The notes under the pieces were generated by a model, which did not search any database, was not told the DNA's origin, and was given only the letters and a program-made list of their open reading frames with translations. From assembly GCF_017639205.1 (NCBI RefSeq), contig NZ_CP071139.1:1054001-1118000 (forward strand): a stretch of 64,000 bases of DNA. Reading direction: 5' to 3'. A program made the translations under genes and the position numbers. Numbering within the stretch: the stretch's first letter is position 1; each line of letters begins with the position of its first letter. Shown here one piece after another: positions 42,397-52,314 of this stretch. This stretch comes from Streptomyces nojiriensis (GTDB taxonomy: Bacteria > Actinomycetota > Actinomycetes > Streptomycetales > Streptomycetaceae).

Positions 42397-42903
42397 TCAG
42401 GGGGTGCGGCCTGCCGTGGCGGCGCGGTCGCCGCGCGTGGGGATGCGGAACGTGGAGGGGTCCGGGTAGGTGGCCTTCTCGGCGTGTACGACGTCCTCGA
42501 TCGCGGCCTTGAAGGCGGGCTCGAAGAAGTCGACGGCCAGCAGCAGCCGCAGTCCCTCCAGGGTCGGATCGAGCAGCGGGCGGGCCATACGGGCACCGCC
42601 GCCCGAGATGCCGGGGAAGCCGGCCCGGGCGGTCTCCGGTCTCTCTCCGGCGCGCTCCCCGAGGCCGGCGGCCGCGTAGCCGGCGATCAGCGCGAGTTCG
42701 GCGAGGTACTTGCGGGCCCCGAGGGCCATCTCCTCGGCGCCCTGCAGGGTCTGGACCGAGCCGCCCGCCACTTTGAAGTCGTCGCTGATCCTCTTGAGGC
42801 CGCGCGCCTCGTACACGGCGCGCGCCTCCTCGAAGAGCCGCCCCGCCTCGTCGACCGCCTTCATCGCCGTCACCAGCTGGTCGATGTCGATCTCGCGCTT
42901 CAC
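42397..42903 (-). CDS. Hypothetical helical protein
   Basis: A 168-residue, mostly helical protein (MKREIDIDQLVTAMKAVDEA, EEARAVYEARGLKRISDDFK, AEEMALGARKYLAELALIAG). The GTG at 42903 has GAGG 5 nt upstream. It has no membrane segment or signal peptide and I do not recognise the family. It is divergent from the S1 protease gene, 229 bp away. Confidence 0.65.
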   Translation of the reverse strand: MKREIDIDQLVTAMKAVDEAGRLFEEARAVYEARGLKRISDDFKVAGGSVQTLQGAEEMALGARKYLAELALIAGYAAAGLGERAGERPETARAGFPGISGGGARMARPLLDPTLEGLRLLLAVDFFEPAFKAAIEDVVHAEKATYPDPSTFRIPTRGDRAATAGRTP

Positions 42904-43026
42904 ATTGCCTCCTGGTCTGGAACTGTGCTGCCCCGACCGTAGGAGGCAAAGCCACCGGTGCGGAACACCTGTGCACGGTCCGTTATATGCGCACTCCGTG
43001 CCGCCCGGGCCCCCTCTCCCGGCACC

Positions 43027-43112
43027 GGCTTCAACTCGCCACGCGGTCTTGCGACTTGAAGCCGGTATACCAACAATGCGCATGACAACCGGAGGATCTT
43101 CGGTCGCATTGT
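43027..43112 (+). promoter_or_regulatory. Two perfect inverted repeats upstream of the secreted protease
   Basis: GGCTTCAA (43027-43034) pairs with TTGAAGCC (43056-43063), and ACAATGCG (43073-43080) pairs with CGCATTGT (43105-43112). TATACC at 43066-43071, between them, is a plausible -10 box, but no good -35 is seen. The first repeat is placed like an operator upstream of a promoter, and the second would form a hairpin in the 5' leader, 20 nt before the ATG at 43133. Confidence 0.4.
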
Positions 43113-43132
43113 CATCAGAGGGGAACCCCCAC

Positions 43133-44005
43133 ATGAACAAGCCTCTCACCGGCGCCTTACTCTCCCTGCTCCTGCTGGGAGCGGCGGCCACCCCCGCCGT
43201 GGCCGCGCCCACCGCCCCGTCCACCACCACCGCACCCACCGCCACATCCACCGCCCCCGAGGCCACCGCCCTGGCGGTCGACTTCGCGGGCACCGTGGCC
43301 CTCAGCAACTGTTCCGGCTCCGTCGTCCGCGCGCCCGGCTCCCAGCCGAACGACCTCGCGCTGGTCCTGTCCAACGGGCACTGCCTGGAGTCGGGCTTCC
43401 CGGCGGCCGGCGAGGTCGTCAAGGACCGCCCGTCCAGCCGCTCGTTCTCGCTGCTCAACTCGGCGGGATCGAAGGTCGGTACGCTCCGCGCCAGCAAGAT
43501 CGCATACGCGACGATGACCGACACCGACATCTCGATCTACCAGCTCACCCGGACCTACGCCCAGATCCAGAGCCAGTACGGCATCACCGCGCTGACCCTC
43601 GACGGCGCACGCCCGGCCCAGGGCTCGGCGATCAAGGTGGTCTCCGGCTACTGGAAGCGGATCTACAGCTGCAACGTGGACGGCTTCGCCTACCGCCTCA
43701 AGGAGGGCGACTGGACCTGGAAGGACTCGGTCCGCTACACCTCCGCCTGCAACACCATCGGCGGCACCTCCGGGTCACCGGTGGTCGACACGGCGACCGG
43801 CAAGGTCGTCGCCGTCAACAACACGGGCAACGAGGACGGCGCCCGCTGCACGGTGAACAACCCGTGCGAGGTCGACCAGAACGGCAACGTGACGGTCCGC
43901 CAGGGCATCAACTACGCGCAGCAGACGTACATCGTCGTCCCGTGCATAGCGCCCGGCAACAAGATCGACCTGAACCGCCCCGGCTGCGTGCTGCCCAAGC
44001 CGTAA
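43133..44005 (+). CDS. Secreted trypsin-fold (S1-like) serine protease
   Basis: A 290-residue exported protease. The signal peptide covers about residues 1-25, then a Thr/Pro/Ala-rich linker (about 26-45), then a chymotrypsin-fold domain with the triad His83 (SNGHCLE), Asp132 (TDTDISIYQL) and Ser213 (GGTSGSPV). Six or more cysteines suggest disulfides. GGGG-type ribosome-binding site before the ATG at 43133. Leu9 in the signal peptide is TTA (43157-43159), so translation should need the bldA tRNA, which fits a late, development-linked protease. Confidence 0.9.
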   Translation: MNKPLTGALLSLLLLGAAATPAVAAPTAPSTTTAPTATSTAPEATALAVDFAGTVALSNCSGSVVRAPGSQPNDLALVLSNGHCLESGFPAAGEVVKDRPSSRSFSLLNSAGSKVGTLRASKIAYATMTDTDISIYQLTRTYAQIQSQYGITALTLDGARPAQGSAIKVVSGYWKRIYSCNVDGFAYRLKEGDWTWKDSVRYTSACNTIGGTSGSPVVDTATGKVVAVNNTGNEDGARCTVNNPCEVDQNGNVTVRQGINYAQQTYIVVPCIAPGNKIDLNRPGCVLPKP

Positions 44006-44073
44006 TCCCGCGCGCGTCCCCGCCCGACCGGAAAAGCCCCACGGCCGGGCCCCGGGCGGGGATACTCGGAGGC

Positions 44074-44457
44074 GTGGAACTGCACATCGATCACCGCTGG
44101 CTGCTGGAGCGGCAGGAGGCGCTGTTCAAGGACGTGGCGGTGGCCGACCACTCCGCCCTGGTCGCCGCCGTGGCCCGGCACCGGGTGAACACGCCCAGCC
44201 TGGAAGTGGACGCCCCCGACGCCTACTGGCGCGCGGCCGCGCTGCTCGACGCGATCGTGCTGCTCCGGCCCCTGCCCGACTCCAACGAGTACTTCGCCTA
44301 CGGGGTCGCCGTCGCGTACATCGAGGCCTCCGGCAAGGCCGTGGACGCCACCTACGAGCAGTGGCGCGACCTCATCACCGACATCCGCATGCTGCGCGCC
44401 ACCGTCTTCGACGTGGCCGCCCGGCTCCGTTCCTGGCAGCCGACCCAGACGGTGTAG
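44074..44457 (+). CDS. Doc/Fic-like toxin family protein, motif degenerate
   Basis: A 127-residue protein that aligns by eye with the short Streptomyces Fic/Doc toxin components (LHIDHRWLLERQEALF, ADHSALVAAVARHRVNTP, YWRAAALLDAIVLLRPLPDS, then NEYFAYGVAVAYIEASGKAV). The Fic catalytic motif (HPFxxGNxR) is absent: that segment reads PDSNEYFAYGV. No antitoxin gene is next to it. The GTG at 44074 follows GATACT (44061-44066) at the distance of a -10 box, so the message may be leaderless; GGAGG is too close to serve. Toxicity is doubtful. Confidence 0.65.
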   Translation: MELHIDHRWLLERQEALFKDVAVADHSALVAAVARHRVNTPSLEVDAPDAYWRAAALLDAIVLLRPLPDSNEYFAYGVAVAYIEASGKAVDATYEQWRDLITDIRMLRATVFDVAARLRSWQPTQTV

Positions 44458-44467
44458 GGCGTCGCGG

Positions 44468-44863
44468 TCAGCGCCTGCGCTGGGCGGGGGTGCCGACGAG
44501 GAGCGCGTCGGACACGAGGCGTGCACCGCGGGCGAGCCGGCCCAGCTGCTCCAGCTCGACGGCGTACATCCTGATCGAGTTCTCGATGACCGACTCGGCG
44601 ATGCCCATGGTGGGCAGCTCGGCGCGGCTGGTCTGCAGTGCCGTCCGCACCGCGCGCATCTCGTGCTGCAGCTGGAGCTGGACGTGCCGGGCCAGGAGGG
44701 CGTGGTGGCGGGTGAGGGTCAGGTAGCCGCCGTAGCGGGCCGGGAGCAGATCCCGCAGCCAGCGCGTGGCGGTGCGCTCCCAGTCGTGCGTCCCGGGTGC
44801 CTTGACCTGCATGGGCCAGTCAGGGCTGAGGGTAAACGTGGCCGTCTGAGGCATTCTCGTCAC
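44468..44863 (-). CDS. Hypothetical protein
   Basis: A 131-residue helical protein (WERTATRWLRDLLPARYGGY, HVQLQLQHEMRAVRTALQTS, MYAVELEQLGRLARGARLVS). Start is GTG 44863 or ATG 44854, both near GGAAG. Its start overlaps the end of the small gene at 44820 by 44 nt. No family is recognised. Confidence 0.65.
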   Translation of the reverse strand: MTRMPQTATFTLSPDWPMQVKAPGTHDWERTATRWLRDLLPARYGGYLTLTRHHALLARHVQLQLQHEMRAVRTALQTSRAELPTMGIAESVIENSIRMYAVELEQLGRLARGARLVSDALLVGTPAQRRR

Positions 44864-45029
44864 TTCCGAGTGGTGTCGAACTCTGATCGAGACGTTCTTG
44901 GGGGGCGGCCTCGGCCCAGGGGTTGACCGAGGCCGCCATGGGCGCTCTGCGGGGATCCAAAGCCTGGACCCGACGCGCGGTCGCGACCTGAGGAGGTTCG
45001 TCGTACCGCGAGTACGTTCGGGAGGACAT
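44820..45029 (-). CDS. 69-residue unknown small protein
   Basis: A short frame starting MSSRTYSRYDEPPQVATARR, then PMAASVNPWAEAAPQE and ending in DENASDGHVYPQP. It has a strong ribosome-binding site (GGAGGACCCCC then ATG at 45029) and an AT-rich promoter-like region upstream. No family, signal peptide or membrane segment is seen. It overlaps the next gene by 44 nt in another frame, which is unusual; if the downstream gene starts later, the overlap would shrink. Confidence 0.45.
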   Translation of the reverse strand: MSSRTYSRYDEPPQVATARRVQALDPRRAPMAASVNPWAEAAPQERLDQSSTPLGSDENASDGHVYPQP

Positions 45030-45080
45030 GGGGGTCCTCCTTGGCATCTGGTGGATCCGGAGCGCCGTCGCCAGTAAACA

Positions 45081-45119
45081 TATATACCGTCGAGTAAGCA
45101 AGCGTATGAAAAATTTCAT
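45081..45119 (-). promoter_or_regulatory. AT-rich promoter with palindrome ATGAAA-AA-TTTCAT
   Basis: The palindrome ATGAAAAATTTCAT spans 45106-45119. On the minus strand TTCATA at its edge lies 18 nt before TATATA (near 45086-45081), which gives a good promoter aimed at the 69-residue gene. The site lies about 45 bp past the end of the RpiR-family gene. It could be bound by that regulator, which is inference from nearness and from the general A/T-rich palindrome type of RpiR sites. Confidence 0.4.
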
Positions 45120-45165
45120 GCACCGCGAGGGCTGAATATCGCCTGGTGAAGCAGACCGGTACGGG

Positions 45166-46083
45166 CTAGAGGAAGAAGCCGTGCTGGTCGGCCACGTGCT
45201 CGTAGCTCTCCAGCCGTGCCTGCGTCCGCTCCGGGTCCGCGTCGGCCATCGCCTGCAACAGGGCCGCGGACAGCATCCCGGGCGCCGCGTACGAGTCGAA
45301 AACCAGCCGGGACCCGGTGCCCGCCGTCAAGGCCACGTCCGCCTCGTCCACCAGCGGCCCCAGGGTGGGGTCCGTGATCAGGACCACACGCAGCCCCGTA
45401 CTGCGGGCGGCGCGGATGGCGGCCAGGGTCTCCTTGGCGTGCCGCGGCATGGCGAAGGCCAGCACCCACGTCCCGCCGGCCGCCCTGGACTGCAGCAGCG
45501 CGTCGAAGGCGACGCTGCCGCCGCGGGTCACCAGGCGCACGTCGGGGTGGATGCGCCGGGCCGCGTACGCGAAGTACTCCGCGAGCGAGACCGAGATGCG
45601 CAGGCCCAGGATGGTCAGGGGCACGGAGGCGGCCAGCTCTCGGCCGATGTCCAGCACCTGGTCGGTGTCGGCGAGCAGCCTCCGCACGTTCTCCAGGTTC
45701 TCGATCTCGGCGTCGACGGCCTCCTGCAGCTCGTTGCGGCGGATCTGCGCCCTGGTGTCCGCGGCGCCGGCGACGGCGCTGAGCGCGATCGGCTGCAGCA
45801 CGTCACGCAGGGCGGGGTAGCCGCTGAAGCCGAGGGAGGCGGCGAAGCGGGTCACCGAGGGCTGGCTCACGCCCACCCGTTCGGCCAGTTCGGTGATCGA
45901 GAGGAACGCGGCCTCGGTGAGGTGGTCGATCAGGTATTGGGCGATGCGGCGCTGGCCCGGTGACAGGCGGCGTCCGTCGAAGAGCGCGAGGAGCCGGTCG
46001 GCCGGAGGACGGACCTCTTCGGACGACTGCCCCCCTGGTGTGATCGCAGCCGCTTGTGCGCGTGCCTGCTGCCCCGATGACAC
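45166..46083 (-). CDS. MurR/RpiR-family transcriptional regulator
   Basis: A 305-residue regulator with an N-terminal RpiR helix-turn-helix (RIAQYLIDHLTEAAFLSITE, LAERVGVSQPSVTRFAASLG) and a C-terminal sugar-isomerase (SIS) domain (VPLTILGLRISVSLAEYFAY, DVRLVTRGGSVAFDALLQSR, VVLITDPTLGPLVDEAD). Such proteins sense phosphosugars, often of cell-wall recycling. GTG at 46083 follows GGGAGG by about 8 nt. It lies next to the whiE-like cluster, but no sugar gene is close. Confidence 0.9.
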   Translation of the reverse strand: MSSGQQARAQAAAITPGGQSSEEVRPPADRLLALFDGRRLSPGQRRIAQYLIDHLTEAAFLSITELAERVGVSQPSVTRFAASLGFSGYPALRDVLQPIALSAVAGAADTRAQIRRNELQEAVDAEIENLENVRRLLADTDQVLDIGRELAASVPLTILGLRISVSLAEYFAYAARRIHPDVRLVTRGGSVAFDALLQSRAAGGTWVLAFAMPRHAKETLAAIRAARSTGLRVVLITDPTLGPLVDEADVALTAGTGSRLVFDSYAAPGMLSAALLQAMADADPERTQARLESYEHVADQHGFFL

Positions 46084-46149
46084 TCGAGGGCCTCCCTAAC
46101 TCATGTCACTCGCGCTCCAACATAGCTCACCCCCTGTGGCCGATGATGA

Positions 46150-46857
46150 TCAGTCCTGGGCGCGCGAGGTCACGGGGGCGTCGGTGCGGTCGCCCAGGAA
46201 CTCGTACCAGCGGCGCTGCAGGCACAGGTAGCGGGTGTCGGCCTCGACGAGGTCGAGGAAGGAGCCGATCGTACTGGTGAGGCGCTCGCCGAGGCCCGGG
46301 TCGGCGAGGGCGCCGTCCTCGGTGAACGCCTGGTGGGCGCCCGCCAGGCTGAACATGTCCGGGTAGACGCGCGCGCCGAGGTGTTCCAGCGGAACGCGCA
46401 GGGCCCACAGCCCGCGGTTGCCGCCGACCATCGAGGGCGAGGCCGACACGAGCAGCGTCTGCTTGTCCTTGAAGGGCTGCGGGCGGTAGCGGGAGACCCA
46501 GTCGATGGCGTTCTTGAGCACGCCCGGGACGGAGGCGTTGTACTCGGGGGAGGCGATGATCAGCGCCTGCGCGGCCTCGATCCGGGCGCACAGGGCCAGG
46601 GCCCCTTCGGGCAGTCCCTCGTCGGCCTCCACGTCACCGTCGTACGGCGGCATCGGGAAGTCGCCGAGGGTGGCGGCCCGTGCGGTGGCGCCGGCCCGGG
46701 ACACCAGGGCGGCGACCAGGGAGCCGAGGCGGGCGTTGACCGATCCGGTGCGGGAGGAACCGGACAGGACGAGCACGTGCAGGGAGGTGCGGGCGGGCTC
46801 GCCGTCGTGCGGACGGGCCGGATCCGCCGGGAAGTGGTCGCTGTCGGTCGGGTTCAT
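46150..46857 (-). CDS. NADPH-dependent FMN reductase
   Basis: A 235-residue flavodoxin-fold reductase: VLVLSGSSRTGSVNARLGSL phosphate loop, ASPEYNASVPGVLKNAIDWV, and SASPSMVGGNRGLWALRVPL. It would reduce FMN or a quinone with NADPH. GGAG lies 8 nt before the ATG at 46857. A strong UUCG hairpin separates it from the polyketide operon upstream, so it probably has its own promoter, although it could supply reduced flavin to the pathway. Confidence 0.88.
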   Translation of the reverse strand: MNPTDSDHFPADPARPHDGEPARTSLHVLVLSGSSRTGSVNARLGSLVAALVSRAGATARAATLGDFPMPPYDGDVEADEGLPEGALALCARIEAAQALIIASPEYNASVPGVLKNAIDWVSRYRPQPFKDKQTLLVSASPSMVGGNRGLWALRVPLEHLGARVYPDMFSLAGAHQAFTEDGALADPGLGERLTSTIGSFLDLVEADTRYLCLQRRWYEFLGDRTDAPVTSRAQD

Positions 46858-46920
46858 ACCGTCTTCTCCTGCTTTCTTCCTGCTCTCTTCCTGCTCTCTG
46901 CTGTGATCGGCCGCACGCGG

Positions 46921-46952
46921 CGGGACCCGCACACTTCGGTGTGCGGGTCCCG
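46921..46952 (-). terminator. 14-bp hairpin with UUCG-type loop
   Basis: CGGGACCCGCACAC (46921-46934) and its exact complement (46939-46952) enclose the loop TTCG on the plus strand, CGAA on the minus strand. It lies directly after the last polyketide gene (stop at 46966) and before the FMN reductase, so it is a likely terminator of the whiE-like operon. Confidence 0.7.
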
Positions 46953-46965
46953 TCCGGGCCGCGGG

Positions 46966-47307
46966 TCACTTCGCGCCGGGGTTCTCCCAGCGGTAGAACT
47001 CGTGGGCCATGGCGTCCTTCGGGCTGCGCCAGGTGTCCGGGTTGTGTGGGCTGATGTAGGCGGTCAACCGCTCGCTGAGGTCCTGGAACTCCGGGTGCTC
47101 GGTGACCTTCGCGATGGCCGGGCCGGGGGGCCGGTCCGACTCGATCAGGTGCAGGTAGACGTCGCCGAACTGGAACAGGCTGCGGCGCGTGACCCCTACC
47201 AGGTGCGGGAGTTCACCCGCGTCCGAGCCCCTGAAGAGGTCGGCGATGTCGGGCGCCGATCCCGGCGCCATCCGGGCGACGATGAGAGCGCGGTGCGTCT
47301 GGTTCAT
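46966..47307 (-). CDS. TcmI-family type II polyketide cyclase (WhiE ORFVII-like)
   Basis: A 113-residue ferredoxin-fold cyclase (HRALIVARMAPGSAPDIADL, SLFQFGDVYLHLIESDRP, RSPKDAMAHEFYRW). It would close a later ring of the aromatic polyketide made by the neighbouring ketosynthase. Order and direction match WhiE ORFVII, the last gene of the spore pigment operon. It is 20 nt after the aromatase gene. Confidence 0.88.
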   Translation of the reverse strand: MNQTHRALIVARMAPGSAPDIADLFRGSDAGELPHLVGVTRRSLFQFGDVYLHLIESDRPPGPAIAKVTEHPEFQDLSERLTAYISPHNPDTWRSPKDAMAHEFYRWENPGAK

Positions 47308-47327
47308 CCGGGTGCTCGCCTTTCGTC

Positions 47328-47889
<562 letters not shown>

Positions 47890-47918
47890 GGCCCGCCCCC
47901 GCCGGTTCTCCCTTCGTC

Positions 47919-49145
47919 CTACGAGCCCTTGCGGACGACGAGCGCGGAGTTCGAGCCCATCCGGCCGCGGCTGAGCACCAGCGCGGTGCGCAGCTCCGCC
48001 GCGCGGGCGCTGCCGGTCACCACGTCGAGGTCGTGGCAGACGTCGTAGACGTTCGGGGTCGGTGGGACGATGCCGTGCTCCAAGGCCAGGACCGCGGCCG
48101 CGGTGTCGAGGGCCGGGGCCGCGCAGTACGCCCTGCCGGTACCGGACTTGGGCGCCGTGACCGGCACCTTCCGCCCGTACGCGCCGAGGGCGTCGGCGAT
48201 GGCGGCCGCCTCGGCGGCGTCGGCCTCCTGGGTCCCGATGGCGTCGGCGAAGACCACGTCGATCTCCTCGGGCGCGCAGTCGGCCTCCCGGAGGGCGCCG
48301 CGGATGGCGTGGGCCAGGCCCTCGCCGGACGTGTCGCGTCGCCGGGTGCCGGTGAAGGTCGCGCCGTGGCCGGCCAGGACGGCCCGTACGGTGGCGCCGC
48401 GGCGGCGGGCCTCGGCCTCGTCCTCCACGACGAACATCGCGCCGCCCTCGGCGGGGACGAATCCGCAGGCCTTGTCGGTGAACGGCCGGTAGGCGCGCTC
48501 GGGGTCCTCCCCCGTGCTCAGCCCCTCGTACTCCAGCTGGCAGACGATGGAGTACGGCGCCAGCGGTGCCTCCGTCGCCCCGACCAGCATGGCCCGGCTG
48601 CCCTGGCGGATCCCGCGGACTGCGTGCGCGAAGGCGTCCAGTCCGCCCGCCTCGTCGCTGGCCACGACCCCGCAGGGGCCCTTCAGCCCGCGCCGGATGG
48701 AGATCTGGCCGGTGCTCGCCGCGTAGAACCAGGCGATCGACTGGTACGGGCCCACGAAGCGCGGCCCCTGCTCCCAGAGGTGCTGGAGCTCGCGCTGGCC
48801 GAACTCGCCGCCGCCGGATCCGGCGGCGGTGACGACTCCCACGGAGAAGGGGTCGCCCTCGTAGTCGGCCCGGCCGAGCCGGGCGTCCTCCAGGGCGAGG
48901 TCGGCCGCGGCGAGGGCGTGATGGGTGAAGCGGTCGGTCTGGACGAGGAAGCGGTCCTCGACCATGGCGCCGGGGTCGAAGCCCCGGACCTCGCCCGCGA
49001 CGCGCAGCGGCAGGTGTTCGCAGCCCGCCCTGGTGACCCGGTCCAGGACGCTGAGTCCGGACTGGGTCGCCTTCCAGAAGGCGTCGGCGCCCACGCCGTT
49101 GGGCGCGACGACTCCGATGCCCGTGATGACCGTACGGCTGGTCAC
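47919..49145 (-). CDS. Ketosynthase chain-length factor, KS-beta (WhiE ORFIV-like)
   Basis: A 408-residue ketosynthase-like protein that forms the heterodimer with KS-alpha and sets chain length. The position of the KS cysteine reads [10 protein letters not shown], so Cys is replaced (Glu165); most chain-length factors have Gln there. GTG at 49145 overlaps the KS-alpha stop (49142-49145). Its TAG stop is followed by the ribosome-binding site of the deleted ACP gene. Confidence 0.92.
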   Translation of the reverse strand: MTSRTVITGIGVVAPNGVGADAFWKATQSGLSVLDRVTRAGCEHLPLRVAGEVRGFDPGAMVEDRFLVQTDRFTHHALAAADLALEDARLGRADYEGDPFSVGVVTAAGSGGGEFGQRELQHLWEQGPRFVGPYQSIAWFYAASTGQISIRRGLKGPCGVVASDEAGGLDAFAHAVRGIRQGSRAMLVGATEAPLAPYSIVCQLEYEGLSTGEDPERAYRPFTDKACGFVPAEGGAMFVVEDEAEARRRGATVRAVLAGHGATFTGTRRRDTSGEGLAHAIRGALREADCAPEEIDVVFADAIGTQEADAAEAAAIADALGAYGRKVPVTAPKSGTGRAYCAAPALDTAAAVLALEHGIVPPTPNVYDVCHDLDVVTGSARAAELRTALVLSRGRMGSNSALVVRKGS

Positions 49146-50413
49146 GAGACCTCCTCCTTCGGCCGGGTCATGACCACGGCGGACTGGAATCCGCCGAAGC
49201 CGCTGCCCACCGAGAGCACGCTGCGCAGCTTCCGGCCGCGGGCGACGCGGGGTACGTAGTCCAGGTCGCACTCGGGGTCGGGCGTCTCGTAGTTCGCCGT
49301 CGGCGGTACCACCTGGTGGGTCATGGCGAGTACGCAGGCCGCGAGTTCGATGGCGCCGATCGCGCCGAGGGAGTGCCCCACCATGGATTTGATGGAGGTC
49401 ATCGGCGTCTTGTAGGCGTGGTCGCCCAGGACCCGCTTGACCGCCGCGGTCTCGTGACGGTCGTTCTGCTTGGTGCCGGAGCCGTGCGCGTTGACGTAGT
49501 CGATCTCGTCGGCGGCGACGCCGGCCTCGGCGAGGGCGGTTTCGATGGCCCGGGCCATCTCCAGGCCCTCGGTGGTCAGCCCGGTCATGTGGTGGGCGTT
49601 GCCGAAGGTGGCGTAGCCGCCGATCTCGCAGTAGACGGTCGCACCGCGGGCGCGGGCGTGTTCCAGCTCTTCGAGTACGAGGACGGCGCCGCCCTCGCCG
49701 AGGACGAACCCGTCCCGGTCGGCGTCGAACGGCCGCGATGCATGGGCCGGGTCGTCGTTGTTCGGCGAGGTCGCCTTGATGGCGTCGAAGCAGGCCACGG
49801 TGATGGGCGATATGGGTGAGTCGGAGGCGCCCGCGATGCACACGTCCATCCGGCCCTCCGCGATGGAGTGCACGGCGTACCCGATGGCGTCGAGTCCCGA
49901 GGTGCAGCCGGTGGAGACCGTCTGGACCGGGCCCCGCGCACCCGTCTGCTCCGCGACGGCGGAGGCGAGGGTGGCGGGGGTGAACGCCCGGTGCAGGAAC
50001 GGACCGGCCCGCTTGTGGTCCACGTCCCACCAGGAGCCGGACTGGCTGACGGCCACGTAGTCGTGCTCCAGCCGGGTGGTGCCGCCGACGGCCGTGCCGA
50101 GGGAGACTCCGGTCCGCCAGGCCTCGTCCGTGGTGAGGTCGAGTCCCGCGTCCTTCACCGCCTCCCGGGCGGCCACCAGGGCGAACTGGATGTAGCGGTC
50201 CGCCCGGTCCGCCTCGCCCGGTTCGAGGCCGTGCGCGGCGGGGTCGAAGTCGACCTCGGCGGCTATCCGGGAGCGGAACCCGGCCGGGTCGAAAAGGCTG
50301 ATCCCACGTGTCGCCGTACGGCCGTTGGAGAGCAGGTCCCAGAAGTCGCGGACGCCGATCCCGCCGGGCGCGACGACACCGACTCCGGTGACGGCCACCC
50401 GCCGGCGGGTCAC
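49142..50413 (-). CDS. Type II polyketide ketosynthase, KS-alpha (WhiE ORFIII-like)
   Basis: A 423-residue condensing enzyme that extends the poly-beta-keto chain with malonyl-ACP. The active-site Cys170 is in VSTGCTSG and the histidines are in VNAHGSGT (His310) and MVGHSLGA (His347). The GTG at 50413 follows GGGAG by 8 nt or so and overlaps the cupin gene stop. Length and motifs are intact, so the synthase should work if an ACP is supplied from elsewhere. Confidence 0.94.
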   Translation of the reverse strand: MTRRRVAVTGVGVVAPGGIGVRDFWDLLSNGRTATRGISLFDPAGFRSRIAAEVDFDPAAHGLEPGEADRADRYIQFALVAAREAVKDAGLDLTTDEAWRTGVSLGTAVGGTTRLEHDYVAVSQSGSWWDVDHKRAGPFLHRAFTPATLASAVAEQTGARGPVQTVSTGCTSGLDAIGYAVHSIAEGRMDVCIAGASDSPISPITVACFDAIKATSPNNDDPAHASRPFDADRDGFVLGEGGAVLVLEELEHARARGATVYCEIGGYATFGNAHHMTGLTTEGLEMARAIETALAEAGVAADEIDYVNAHGSGTKQNDRHETAAVKRVLGDHAYKTPMTSIKSMVGHSLGAIGAIELAACVLAMTHQVVPPTANYETPDPECDLDYVPRVARGRKLRSVLSVGSGFGGFQSAVVMTRPKEEVS

Positions 50414-50853
50414 GAGACCGCTCCCGTGCGGTCCGGCGGCTGCTCCCACGCGGTGCTCTCCGGGTGCGGGGCCTGTTCGGTGTCCACGTGGCCGAGCTCG
50501 GGGCGCGGGGCCAGCGGGCCGAGGTGGAAGACCATGCGGGCCTCGGTGTCCCCTACGTTCCGGAAGCGGTGGCGCGTGTTGAGCGGGACGAGGAGTCCCT
50601 GGTCGGTGCGCAGCGGGTGGGCCTCGCCGTCGAGGTCGACCTCCAGCCGGCCGCTGACCACGTAGACGAACTCCTCGGAGTACGGGTGGTAGTGCTCCGC
50701 GATCGACTCCCCGGGGGCCATGATCGCCAGGCCCATGAAGCCGCTGGTGGAACCCACCGAGGTCGGGGTGAGCACCGCCCTCAGGTCACCGCCGCGCCGA
50801 CGGTTGGGGGGCGTCTCGTTGAGGTCCACGATGCGTGGGCGCTGTTGGGTCAT
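50410..50853 (-). CDS. Cupin protein (WhiE ORFII-like)
   Basis: A 147-residue single-cupin protein: [20 protein letters not shown] (first metal motif with HxH and Glu) and [20 protein letters not shown] (second motif with His). WhiE ORFII of the spore pigment cluster is of this type and the position between ORFI and KS-alpha matches. Its role is thought to be in later tailoring or folding. GGAGG precedes the ATG by 8 nt. Confidence 0.9.
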   Translation of the reverse strand: MTQQRPRIVDLNETPPNRRRGGDLRAVLTPTSVGSTSGFMGLAIMAPGESIAEHYHPYSEEFVYVVSGRLEVDLDGEAHPLRTDQGLLVPLNTRHRFRNVGDTEARMVFHLGPLAPRPELGHVDTEQAPHPESTAWEQPPDRTGAVS

Positions 50854-50941
50854 GGCGGGTTCCTCCTGCGTGTGGGGAGAGCCTGGGTACGGATGGGTCG
50901 GGATCGGGGGGTGGAGCGGTGGGCCGGACGGCCGGGGAGGA

Positions 50942-52039
50942 TCAGGAATCCGCGGGTGCCCGGCGGTCCGTGATCAGGTTCATGGTGTGGCCGGCGGTGC
51001 GGACCCGCCTGCCGGCCCGGGCCGTCAGCCGGTCGAGCACCGCCGCCTTGCGCGGTCCCGAGACGCCGAACGTGGTGTCGGGCTCGGCGTCGAGCGGGCC
51101 CCGGACGTCGATGAGCCGGACGACGATGTCGTCACGCTGGAAGATGCTGCTGCTCCGAACGGGGCTGCCGGGGTGGTGTGCGGCCGCCTCGTCCTGGCGC
51201 GCCAGGAACTTGGCGAGCGCCGCGCCGCAGCCGGGCTTGGCCGGGTAGAAGAGCGCGTGCCGCTGGACCTCGGCGGACTCGGGCTCGGGTGCGGCGATGT
51301 GGTGGACCGCCGGGAGCGCCGCCCGCATGAAGAACATCCTCGCGGACTCCGGGTCGTTCAGGTTCCGGTTCTGTTCGAGGTAGGGGTTGATGGCCTCCTC
51401 GACGGCCCGTACCTCGGGCTGTTCGGAGACGTGGCGCAGGGCCGCCATCAGGTCTCCCTGGACCTCCACCGTCCGTACGACCCGGTTGCCGTGCATGAAC
51501 AGGGACGTGCGGCACAGGCGGGTGTGGTCGTCGACCCGGGCCGCCGGGGAGGCGTAGCTGGAGAGGATGGCGGCGACGTCCCGCTCGCTTCCCGGCTTGA
51601 CGGTGAAGGTGAGGGCGTGGCGCACGATGCCGGCACCCAGCCGGGGGGTCTTCTGCAGGCGCGCCGTGGCCGGGCGGGAATCCTGGCCGTAGCCGCGGCC
51701 GGTCTCCCGCAGGACGGTGAACTTGAGCGGGCGCATGGCGCGGGCGCACGCGCCGAGCGGCTTCACCTGTTCGGCGTGATGCTCGCTGTTGACCCATGCG
51801 AGGTACTGCGGGGCGCTTTCCCACTCGCTCGTGATGAGCCATTGGGAGGGATTCTCGAAGGACTGGCACAGCTGGTCGCTGATGTGGCCCGGAACCGACG
51901 CGATGTCGTGGCGGAGCTGTTCGTACGCCTCGAAGAACTGCTGCTGGGTCCCCTCGTGGAGATCCATCAGCAGGACGACCCGGAGCATGGAGCCGTCGAA
52001 GGCTGACTGCGACACCCGTTCGGACAGGGTGGTTGTCAT
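50942..52039 (-). CDS. SchA/CurD-like protein (WhiE ORFI-like)
   Basis: A 365-residue protein with an N-terminal SchA/CurD domain ([39 protein letters not shown]) and two more ferredoxin-like repeats ([20 protein letters not shown] and [20 protein letters not shown]). It is the first gene of the minus-strand operon, as in whiE. The exact chemistry is not known; it is needed for spore pigment in characterised systems. Its start is 275 bp from the divergent hydroxylase gene. Confidence 0.9.
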   Translation of the reverse strand: MTTTLSERVSQSAFDGSMLRVVLLMDLHEGTQQQFFEAYEQLRHDIASVPGHISDQLCQSFENPSQWLITSEWESAPQYLAWVNSEHHAEQVKPLGACARAMRPLKFTVLRETGRGYGQDSRPATARLQKTPRLGAGIVRHALTFTVKPGSERDVAAILSSYASPAARVDDHTRLCRTSLFMHGNRVVRTVEVQGDLMAALRHVSEQPEVRAVEEAINPYLEQNRNLNDPESARMFFMRAALPAVHHIAAPEPESAEVQRHALFYPAKPGCGAALAKFLARQDEAAAHHPGSPVRSSSIFQRDDIVVRLIDVRGPLDAEPDTTFGVSGPRKAAVLDRLTARAGRRVRTAGHTMNLITDRRAPADS

Positions 52040-52314
52040 CTACTCACTCCTTCATGAGGGGGTGGAGATCCATCGCGTACGGACCCCTCGTCCGTCACCG
52101 GTGGCGTCCGCCCGGGCCGGCGGCCGCCTCGGTGGGGAACGGCAGGCCGGCGCGTCTCAGGGGGAGCCGCTGTCGCTCATCGTCATCCGGGTGGGGACGT
52201 ACCGCTACATGTCCGGATCAAGCGGGTGACAACCGGCGAATCAACTGGGCCTGATCCCGGATCGGGGGCATAAAGAGTCCACTCCCCCACACAGAAAACA
52301 GGAGCCCGCAGCTG

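Noticed and set aside
44061..44457. Toxin-antitoxin operon around the Doc-like gene
   Set aside because: No short antitoxin frame with a ribosome-binding site precedes it, and the catalytic motif is missing.
46921..46952. Hairpin considered as a riboswitch or leader of the FMN reductase
   Set aside because: It is a simple perfect stem with a tetraloop right after the operon end; no FMN riboswitch features are visible.
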